A program made the translations under genes and the position numbers. Of a stretch of DNA of 64,000 nt, positions 25,718 through 33,221 are shown in pieces. Each line of letters opens with the position of its first letter. The stretch's first letter is position 1. The stretch is from positions 1 through 64,000 of the forward strand of contig JAPOZT010000026.1 of the NCBI GenBank assembly GCA_026705925.1, given 5' to 3'. Source of the stretch: Gemmatimonadota bacterium (GTDB lineage Bacteria > JAAXHH01). Under the pieces are notes generated by a model, which was not told the origin of the DNA, searched no databases, and worked only from the letters and a program-made list of their open reading frames with translations.

Positions 25718-27673
25718 TCAGTCCTCTTCCGCCAGCCTGTGCGTGCCGGATTCCCGGTTGGTGACGCCCAGGTCGCAGAAATAGTCCAGCAACGCGGTGG
25801 CGTGCGCCCGGGAAATGCCCAGGTGGCTCCGGAACTCGGACGCGCGCACGGTGCCGTGGGATTCCAGGTAGGCCACCAGGCGCTTCCTGACCGATTCGAG
25901 CGCCCGGTGATGCATGATCTGCCGGTCCGCGAACTCGGCAAAGACCGCTTGATCCATGGCATATCCGGCCATGTTTCTAATCATATCCGCGTCCGCTTTC
26001 AGATCAACCTGTAAATCCTCAGTAATCATCGACCGGTCTTCCATGACCTGCGGCAGGTCGTTCATGGTGAAAACGGCGGGAGGTTCGGCGTCACCCAGTT
26101 CCTCGAATGACTCGAGTATGCGTTTTTCCCGGTCGTTCAGCTCGACCGTGTGGGTGGCCAGCCGGACCGACCGGCCGGTCAGCACGATCCGGCCCTCCGC
26201 GTCGAGGTCGTTCAACAGCCCGTCATAGACGGCGTCGGCAGGTTCCCAGGACAGCTGCTGCCTCGGGGCTTCCTTGGGCAGCATATCCTTCAGTCGCTGG
26301 ACGCGGTGCATTTTCTTAAGCAGGTTGACCAGCTCGTCCTTCAGGCCCGTGTATCCTTCCCGGTGCAGAAACCGGTGGTCCGGGAAACGGATGAGTTCGC
26401 CCTTTTCCACCAGCCGTGTCAGGCCCTGTTTCAGCACTTCGGCATTCAGGTTCGTGGATCGCACCAGATCCTGTATCGATTTCTGCCGCTGCGCGCCGTG
26501 CGCGTGATGCATGACCCGTTCGATCAGGACATCCGGCTCCGCGCCGGTCACCGCTTCCAGGTAGTCCAGCACGGGCTGGCGAAACCGGCGGTTCTTCCGG
26601 GGATAGACCTCCACGAACCGGCCGCCGCCGAGCAGCCGCATCGATGAGAATCCGCGGATGATGAAACGCTCGTTGCGTTCGGCCACGATGGGTTTCTCCA
26701 GGCGAAGCTGCACGTAACCGGTCTCACCCGGTGTGAGTTCGTCGCGGTCGAGCACGATCAGCCTGCCGATGGTCTCGCTCGTGCCCTTGTGCAGGCGAAT
26801 GCGCTGCCGGTTCTTCAGCGGCTCTTCCATGGACTCCAGGCAATGCAGCGTGGCATCGGTCATCGAGGTCGGGAGCAGGTATCCGGGCTCGCTCAGCTCA
26901 TCGCCCCGCTGAATGTCGGCCGTCTTGACATTCGAGACGTTCAGCGCGACCCGCTGTCCTTTGACGGCACGGTCCACGGTGTCGTTGTGGGTCTGCATGC
27001 CCCTGATCCGAAGCGGCGTCCCGGCCGGGAGCAGTTCCGCGTCCGAATCCCGCGACAGGCTTCCCGAAAGGACCGTGCCGGCAATGACCGTGCCAAAGCC
27101 TTTCATACTGAACACCCGGTCCACGGGCATGCGGAAGTATCCGGCGTCCTCCGCGACCGCCAGCCCGGCCAACCGGTCTTCGATGATCTCTTTCAGCCGG
27201 TCGATCCCCTGGCCCGATACCGATGAAACCCGGACGACCGGTGCGTCCTCGAGGAACGAGCCGTTCACGAGCGATTTCACGTCGTCCTCCACGAGCATCA
27301 GCCACTCTTCGTCGACAAGGTCGCATTTCGTCAGGACGACGATGCCCGCGCCGACCCCCATGTATCTCACCGTGCCCAGGTGTTCGACGGTCTGGGGCAT
27401 GACGCCCTCGTCGGCGGCCACGACGAAGAGGACGAGATGTATGCCGCTCACTCCGGCGACCATGGTCTTGAGGAAACGTTCGTGGCCCGGGACGTCGACG
27501 ATGGGGACTTCCCGCCCGTCGCTCAGGGACATGAAGGCGAAACCGAGGTCGATCGTCATGCCCCGGTCCCGTTCCTCCTTGAGGCGATCGGGATGAACGC
27601 CGGTCAGCGCTTCCACCAGGGCGCTCTTTCCGTGGTCGACGTGGCCGGCCGTGCCTATGGTGAGATGGGACAT
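25718..27673 (-). CDS. selB: Selenocysteine-specific translation elongation factor SelB
   Basis: A 651-residue SelB, the GTPase that delivers Sec-tRNA(Sec) to UGA codons marked by a SECIS hairpin. The GTPase domain has GHVDHGKS (residues 10-17), a switch with TIDLGFA, DVPGHE, and TKCD. EF-Tu-like domains 2 and 3 follow (VDRVFSMKGFGTVIAGTV and later), and the C-terminal part (about 370-651) is made of winged-helix modules that bind the SECIS, ending GISRAHATALLDYFCDLG. The ATG at 27673 starts MSHLTIGTAGH, typical of SelB. It is followed by tRNA-Sec on the same strand, supporting a selB-selC unit. Confidence 0.96.
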   Translation of the reverse strand: MSHLTIGTAGHVDHGKSALVEALTGVHPDRLKEERDRGMTIDLGFAFMSLSDGREVPIVDVPGHERFLKTMVAGVSGIHLVLFVVAADEGVMPQTVEHLGTVRYMGVGAGIVVLTKCDLVDEEWLMLVEDDVKSLVNGSFLEDAPVVRVSSVSGQGIDRLKEIIEDRLAGLAVAEDAGYFRMPVDRVFSMKGFGTVIAGTVLSGSLSRDSDAELLPAGTPLRIRGMQTHNDTVDRAVKGQRVALNVSNVKTADIQRGDELSEPGYLLPTSMTDATLHCLESMEEPLKNRQRIRLHKGTSETIGRLIVLDRDELTPGETGYVQLRLEKPIVAERNERFIIRGFSSMRLLGGGRFVEVYPRKNRRFRQPVLDYLEAVTGAEPDVLIERVMHHAHGAQRQKSIQDLVRSTNLNAEVLKQGLTRLVEKGELIRFPDHRFLHREGYTGLKDELVNLLKKMHRVQRLKDMLPKEAPRQQLSWEPADAVYDGLLNDLDAEGRIVLTGRSVRLATHTVELNDREKRILESFEELGDAEPPAVFTMNDLPQVMEDRSMITEDLQVDLKADADMIRNMAGYAMDQAVFAEFADRQIMHHRALESVRKRLVAYLESHGTVRASEFRSHLGISRAHATALLDYFCDLGVTNRESGTHRLAEED

Positions 27674-27763
27674 GGTTGCTTGAGGATCGTGGTTGTGACT
27701 GCAGTGTGAGTATGCGCTCACCGGGATACAGCCATGGTGCGGGCCCGGAACAGGCGTGTGGAT

Positions 27764-28831
27764 CTAATCGGACCGGACGACGATCACGCGGTCCGCTCTT
27801 CCATGCAGGATGGCCCGGTTCTCGATGCCGGCGTCTCTGCCGATGACTGCATAGGAGATCGATGCGCCGTCGCCGACATCGGCGCCCGCCAAGATCACGC
27901 TGTGTTCGATGGCCGCGCCGTGTCCGATGCGAACGCCGGGGCCGATACTGACGCCGGGGCCGATGCGGCAGCGTTCGAGTTCGGCCGTGTCGTCGACGAT
28001 CACCGGCGGTCGCATCACGAGATTCGGAGAAGAGAAGTTGTCGTCCATGATCTCCGGCAAGGCCGACCTCGTGCTTTCCGGGCCTGAAGCGAGCATCCGT
28101 TCATTCGATGCCAGGTACGTCTCGGGCGAACGCACGTCGAATGGCGGATGGCCGGCATCCAGATCCAGCACGGTTTCACCGCGGCCGGCGAGCTCGACCA
28201 GCGCCGCGTCGAACAGGCTGTTCAGTGTATGGTCCCGGGTGTCTACATTTTCTAGGACTTCGCGGGTCCGGGGCATCATCAAATAGACACTGGATTCCGC
28301 AGCGGCATCACCAGGCGCACTGTAGGTGAGTCCGGCACTTCGCCCCGCACGGATCCCACATGGACGGTGCTCGCGGTACGACTGAACGAGGCGCGCGTAA
28401 TCCTCGGATTCCAGCAGCAGTGGACCGGGTGTCATCAGGAACAGCGCATCTTTCGTAAACGCCGTCACCTCCCGGACGAGCCGACAAAGACGCTGTCCGG
28501 CCGGAGCGTCCCGGGCAGCCGGTGCAATCCGATCGTCCCGTGCGTCCCGAGCGGCCGGTGCATCCCGATCGTTCCGTACGTCCCCGTAGGACAGGGACAT
28601 GCCCCACCGCGCGCCGTCGCCGCAAAACTCCGCGATCTCCCCGGTGTCCCGCCCGGCCGCGATCAGCGATTCCCGGACCCCGACCCGTGCGTATCCCGAC
28701 AGTATCCATTCGACAAGCGGCTTGTTGGCCAGGGGAAGGAGCAGATCCGGGCAGCTATCCCATTCGGCAGGCCCGGCCGCATCGCGATCTTCGGTCAGAA
28801 TGACGCCTCTAACCAACCCGTTGTCTTCCAT
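27764..28831 (-). CDS. Nucleotidyltransferase-like protein with left-handed beta-helix repeats, degenerate active site
   Basis: A 355-residue protein laid out like sugar-1-phosphate nucleotidyltransferases: an N-terminal Rossmann-like domain (VRGVILTEDR...LLLPLANKPLVEWIL) and a C-terminal left-handed beta-helix with hexapeptide repeats (RIGPGVSIGPGVRIGHGAAIEHS). The catalytic GGxGTRL loop is replaced by TEDRDAAG and the PK motif before the ANKPL segment by PD, so nucleotide transfer seems unlikely. A low-complexity insert built on repeats of DAPAARDARDD (about residues 85-110) falls where the nucleotide-binding loop would follow. It may be a regulatory or non-catalytic relative. The ATG at 28831 was chosen because the earlier frame has no homologous look. 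Confidence 0.65.
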   Translation of the reverse strand: MEDNGLVRGVILTEDRDAAGPAEWDSCPDLLLPLANKPLVEWILSGYARVGVRESLIAAGRDTGEIAEFCGDGARWGMSLSYGDVRNDRDAPAARDARDDRIAPAARDAPAGQRLCRLVREVTAFTKDALFLMTPGPLLLESEDYARLVQSYREHRPCGIRAGRSAGLTYSAPGDAAAESSVYLMMPRTREVLENVDTRDHTLNSLFDAALVELAGRGETVLDLDAGHPPFDVRSPETYLASNERMLASGPESTRSALPEIMDDNFSSPNLVMRPPVIVDDTAELERCRIGPGVSIGPGVRIGHGAAIEHSVILAGADVGDGASISYAVIGRDAGIENRAILHGRADRVIVVRSD

Positions 28832-29060
28832 GCCTCGACGGCTCCCCGCGACCGGCCAGAACCCGGCGAAGCCCACGGTCCGCGACCCGGCGCAACCCCT
28901 TCGGAATCCTCAGAAACGACTCGACTAAACTAAGTTTGGAACCTGACTTCGTCAAGGCCATTGGAGGCGGAGGATACGGGGGATTTGCTTGACAGAAACC
29001 ACGGTCAGGGCTTACTTACCGCCCGTTGTTCGGAAGTACTTACCGGCGAGAGGAACCGTC

Positions 29061-30299
29061 ATGTCCCCAGCGAAAGGCCGCAGCGGCGAGATGTCCTTCC
29101 TGGAACATCTCGAAGAGCTTCGCAGGGCCATACTGAAGTCCGTCCTCGCCATCCTGGTCGGCATGGTCCTCTGCTTCACTTTTGCCGACTACATTATCAA
29201 TTTCCTGCTCTCGCCGACCTTCCAGGAAAACCTCAAGACCGAAATCGAAATCCAGGCCATCCGGCCGGCCGGCATGTTCACGGCCAGGGTAAACATCTCG
29301 CTGCTGTTGGGATTCGCCCTCGTACTGCCCTACGTCCTCTACCAGCTCTGGACATTCATTTCCCCCGGCCTGCTCGACAAAGAGAAGAAGTACGTTCCCC
29401 TCGTCATCTTCTTCTGCTGCGTGCTGTTCCTCGTTGGCGCGGCCTTCGCTTTCTACGTCCTGATCCCGGTCATGGTCCGGTTTTTCGTGCAGCTCCATGT
29501 ACCGGACATCAAGCCCCAGTGGGACATAGGGTTCTATATCGGACTCGTAAACAAGATGGTGCTCATCATGGGCGTCGTGTTCCAGATGCCGGCCGTGGTG
29601 GCCTTTCTGACCTGGCTTCGCATCCTGAACGCCGGCGTGCTCAAACGGGTATGGCGCATCGCCCTGGTCGTCATATTCATCGCGGCGGCCGTCATCACGC
29701 CCACCGGCGATCCCTACACCCAGACCCTCGTGGCGATTCCGCTGGTAGTGCTTTATTTCATCAGCATGGGAATCGCCGCGCTGATCGGCCGAAGCCGCAG
29801 GAAAGCCGAAGAGGCGGAAGAAGAGGAGGAGGGGGACGACGACGATGACGGTGGCGGAGAAGGCGGCGGTGGTGAAGACGACGGGGAGCAGCCCGCACTG
29901 ACTACCGGCGAGCCCGATACCCCGACCCTTCCCCGGGGTTCGTCGACCCCGGCTGGCGAACAGCGCACCGGCCGAGGTTACTGGCCCGATGACGATGAGT
30001 TCATCTACGACTACGATGTCGAGATGGGGTACTCCGAGGAGCCGGAAGACAAAGCGGACGCGTCGGACCGTGACGACCGTAGAGGCGATGGCGACCCTGC
30101 GGATGGTGACGCGAGAGATCAGCAGAAGTCGGAAACGGACGAGTCCAGCGGGGAGGGGTCCAGTGAATCAGACGAGACCAGCATGAAGGATTCCAGGAAA
30201 CCGGATGAGGCCAGCGGGGAGGACCCCAGCGGGAAGGACGAGTCTGATGAGAAGGATGCTGCGGACTCAGACAGTGTAAATGATGACAAGAAGGCCTGA
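29061..30299 (+). CDS. tatC: Sec-independent protein translocase TatC with a long acidic C-terminal tail
   Basis: A 412-residue protein. The first about 243 residues are a standard TatC: MSFLEHLEELRRAI at the N-terminus (the twin-arginine signal contact region), then six transmembrane helices, with the conserved FVQLHVPDIKPQW-type periplasmic region and a TPTGDP motif. The remaining about 169 residues (from DNA position 29790) are a disordered, strongly acidic tail rich in Glu, Asp, Ser and Gly (EEAEEEEEGDDDDD and later repeats such as SGEGSSESDETS). Typical TatC proteins stop after about 250-260 residues. The ATG at 29061 follows AGGA about 7 nt upstream. tatA is at 53272-53502, far away. 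Confidence 0.92.
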   Translation: MSPAKGRSGEMSFLEHLEELRRAILKSVLAILVGMVLCFTFADYIINFLLSPTFQENLKTEIEIQAIRPAGMFTARVNISLLLGFALVLPYVLYQLWTFISPGLLDKEKKYVPLVIFFCCVLFLVGAAFAFYVLIPVMVRFFVQLHVPDIKPQWDIGFYIGLVNKMVLIMGVVFQMPAVVAFLTWLRILNAGVLKRVWRIALVVIFIAAAVITPTGDPYTQTLVAIPLVVLYFISMGIAALIGRSRRKAEEAEEEEEGDDDDDGGGEGGGGEDDGEQPALTTGEPDTPTLPRGSSTPAGEQRTGRGYWPDDDEFIYDYDVEMGYSEEPEDKADASDRDDRRGDGDPADGDARDQQKSETDESSGEGSSESDETSMKDSRKPDEASGEDPSGKDESDEKDAADSDSVNDDKKA

Positions 30300-30368
30300 A
30301 ATTTCGGGGATCAGACCGACTGTGCGCTGAACCCGGTCAGCGCTGAACCCGGTCAGCATGCCCGCCGC

Positions 30369-33188
30369 TCACAGGAAGTGCGACACCCGAAGGTACAGAT
30401 ACCGGCCCATGTAATCGTAGGTGGAGAAATCCGAGGTCCCCAGCAGCCCATTGAAGATCACCGAGGGCGGCTGGTTGAACACGTTGTTCATCCCCAGGGT
30501 CAGCACGGTACCGCCCGCTCCTGTAAACAGCCTGTACGTTCCACGAAGGCCTAGCACGCTGTTGGACGCCACGTCCCGGTAGGCCGGCGTCCCGACGACG
30601 TCCGACCGGTAAAGGCCCTTGCAGTCGTTGTCCTCACATTCCACGAAACCACCGATGTACTCCCATGTAAGTCCTGCCGAGGCGCGCCGCCACTTGAGAT
30701 CCAGCGCGGCACTGTGGCGCCACCGGGGGAACACGCCCACGTCGTAGTATCCCCTGGCCTTGATCACTTCCGTGCCGCCGGCCGCGGGAATGAACTGGTC
30801 GTACCGGAACAGCAGGTTTGCTTCCAACCGCGCCGACAGGATACCCATGGGGGTGTTGCCGTTGTATGTGGCCCCCAGGTCCAACCCGGCGGTCTCGGTC
30901 TCGCCGACGTTGGTGTTGGTCTGCACGATGTGGGAGATCAGCTTCGTATCGGCGTTCCGGACGACCTGGCCGCAACTGGTAGGGTTGTCCTGGGAGTAGC
31001 AATTGCTCAGGATGACGCCCGCGGGGAGTGATCCGATCTCGTCCTCGATACGGTTCCGGTAGAAGTTCAGGTCGAGTTGGAGGTCCGGTGCGATATCCGG
31101 GCGGTATCGCATGCCCACGGTGATCATCCCCGCGCGCTCCGGTTCAAGGTCGGTCGACCCGCCCTCCCGTGCCCGGAGCTGGGCGCGGGTGTCCCTGAAC
31201 CCGGACGGGACGCCCGCGGCGGCGCAGTTCCGCCGCTGCTGCGAGGTGAGTTCCCTGGGGTTGCCCGCTTCGTCCACCACGCTGCAGGGATCGCTCACCA
31301 GGGGAAACACGTCGTTCGCACCGAGGAACATCTCGGCGATGCCAGGGGCGCGGAAAGCGTTGGACCAGGTGGCCCGCAGCGTCAGGCCCCGGGGCAGTTC
31401 CACGCCGGCCCCGGTTTCATAGGTCAGCCCGGCCCCGAAGGTATCGTAGTGAAACACTCTTCCCGCCGCGTTCAGGTGGAACCCGATGCCGTTCCCGTGG
31501 TATACCGGCAGCCGGGTCTCGCCATACAGGGCGCGGACCGAGAAGCTTCCCTCGGTCGCTTCGGTCCGAAACCCCGTCGTGTTGCCCGAAGCCGTTATGG
31601 GGTCGGGCGTATAGGCGCCGGATTCCCAGCGCGAGGACACGCCCGCGGCCACCGACAGCGGTCCGTGCGTGAGTTCCGCCAGGTCGCCCGTCAGGTTCCA
31701 CTGCAGGACCTTCTGCTGCGTGTAGCCCCGGGCAACACCGGTGTACTGGATGTAGTCCAGCATCTCGGGCGTGATGGTCCCGGCACCGTGCAGGATGTCG
31801 AGGGGGACGCAGCTTCCCGTGCACTCCTCGTCCGGACCCAGCGCCCTGGTGAGGTTGCTCCGGATGAACCGACCCTGGTTGACCGTGGTACCGGATGTGC
31901 GCCCGAAGGCATAGAAGACATCGGAGTCGAAGCTTGCGAAGCGGCTTTTGAGGCCCAGTACGATGCGGAAGGTGCTGAGATCCTGGTTGAAGATGCGGTT
32001 GCCGGCCTCCACGAAACGTCGCCGCACGTCCACGAAGTCCCGTCCGAAATCGTTGTACCGGTTGTCCGCCGAGACCGGGGTGCCTTCTTCGATGGTGAAG
32101 AGCGGAGTCGGCGCGAGCTTCTGTTCGGACTGCCGGTTGGTGTACACCACCTCGAAGAACGGACGCAGCCGGTCGCTCAACCGGTGCGTGCCGCCGAGGA
32201 ACGTGGTATACCGTTTCTGTGGCGTGAAGATGTAGTTTTCGGGCTGGTAGTTGTAGAGGTCGCCGGTGCCGTCCAGCGAGTTCCCCGCGTAATTGAAGGG
32301 CCGCCAGCCCACGGATGGATCGAGAAAGTAGTCGCCGGCCTCCTCGCCCGCCGCCGCGTTGACCGCCTTCCAGGCGTCGTTTCCCGCTGCGCCCGACCGG
32401 TCGACGATGTGGCCTTCCGGCGTCGCCGAGCTGCCGCTCGTCGTGAAGGATCCGTCGTTCCTTCCCCAGTCGTAGCTCTTGTCGGCTTCGCTGAAACTAC
32501 GTTCGTAGGTCCAGACCGGCCGCTGGTCGTGGTATCCGGCGGAGAACAGGATGTTACCCCGTTCTCTTTCGAGGCCCGCGGTAAAAGCCAGGTCTATGGC
32601 CGCTCCGTCGCCGTCGCCCGAAACGCCCTGGTAGGCCTCGAATTCCACGCCGTCCAGGTCCGACCGCGTGATGACGTTGACGACCCCGCCGACGGCGTCG
32701 GAACCGTAGACCGCGGAGGCGCCGTCCTTGAGCACTTCAATCCGTTCGATAACAGTGGATGGGAGGGCGTTGAGATCGACCGCGGCGTCCGCGCCGAGAC
32801 CGCCGGGCACGAACCGGCGGCCATTGACCAGGACCAGCGTCCTGTGGGCGCCGAGTCCGCGAAGGCTGATGCGGGTGGACCCGTCGCCGCCGTAGTTCGC
32901 CTGGGTATTGGTGGCGTTGGACTGGACCGTGAGCGACTGGAGGACGTCCCCCACGGAGGCGAGCCCCCTGGCCCGGATCTCCTCGCGGGCCAGGATGACC
33001 ACGGGGGCCGTCGAGCCTTCCGCCTCGCCCCGGATCCTGGATCCGGTCACCGTCAGTTCGTCGAAGACGTAGTCGATCCGAAGGGAGTCCGGTTCGACCG
33101 CACCCTGGGCGAGGATCCCGGTACTGGTGGGCGCCACGCATAAACATGCCGCCAACAGCGCCAACAGCCATGTTCGTACGTAGTTCAA
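30369..33188 (-). CDS. TonB-dependent outer-membrane receptor
   Basis: A 939-residue receptor. A signal peptide (MNYVRTWLLALLAACLC onward, cleaved near GILAQGA) is followed by the plug domain with VTGSRIRGE and ALPSTVIERIEVLKDGASAV (about residues 45-175), and a 22-strand barrel ending YLYLRVSHFL with a terminal hydrophobic residue suited to outer-membrane assembly. The start codon is TTG, with a weak ribosome-binding site, 33 nt after the stop of the paralogous receptor upstream. Both receptors conserve cysteine pairs (for example in DPCSVVDEAGNPR and the NCYSQDNPT segment). The substrate is unknown; no SusD-like or siderophore genes are nearby. Confidence 0.93.
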   Translation of the reverse strand: MNYVRTWLLALLAACLCVAPTSTGILAQGAVEPDSLRIDYVFDELTVTGSRIRGEAEGSTAPVVILAREEIRARGLASVGDVLQSLTVQSNATNTQANYGGDGSTRISLRGLGAHRTLVLVNGRRFVPGGLGADAAVDLNALPSTVIERIEVLKDGASAVYGSDAVGGVVNVITRSDLDGVEFEAYQGVSGDGDGAAIDLAFTAGLERERGNILFSAGYHDQRPVWTYERSFSEADKSYDWGRNDGSFTTSGSSATPEGHIVDRSGAAGNDAWKAVNAAAGEEAGDYFLDPSVGWRPFNYAGNSLDGTGDLYNYQPENYIFTPQKRYTTFLGGTHRLSDRLRPFFEVVYTNRQSEQKLAPTPLFTIEEGTPVSADNRYNDFGRDFVDVRRRFVEAGNRIFNQDLSTFRIVLGLKSRFASFDSDVFYAFGRTSGTTVNQGRFIRSNLTRALGPDEECTGSCVPLDILHGAGTITPEMLDYIQYTGVARGYTQQKVLQWNLTGDLAELTHGPLSVAAGVSSRWESGAYTPDPITASGNTTGFRTEATEGSFSVRALYGETRLPVYHGNGIGFHLNAAGRVFHYDTFGAGLTYETGAGVELPRGLTLRATWSNAFRAPGIAEMFLGANDVFPLVSDPCSVVDEAGNPRELTSQQRRNCAAAGVPSGFRDTRAQLRAREGGSTDLEPERAGMITVGMRYRPDIAPDLQLDLNFYRNRIEDEIGSLPAGVILSNCYSQDNPTSCGQVVRNADTKLISHIVQTNTNVGETETAGLDLGATYNGNTPMGILSARLEANLLFRYDQFIPAAGGTEVIKARGYYDVGVFPRWRHSAALDLKWRRASAGLTWEYIGGFVECEDNDCKGLYRSDVVGTPAYRDVASNSVLGLRGTYRLFTGAGGTVLTLGMNNVFNQPPSVIFNGLLGTSDFSTYDYMGRYLYLRVSHFL

Positions 33189-33221
33189 TACCGGGACCCG
33201 TCTATTTATCGTTCGCTCATT

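Noticed and set aside
31077-33143. Long plus-strand frame opposite the TonB receptor
   Set aside because: Same reason: GC-rich antisense frame with no recognisable features.
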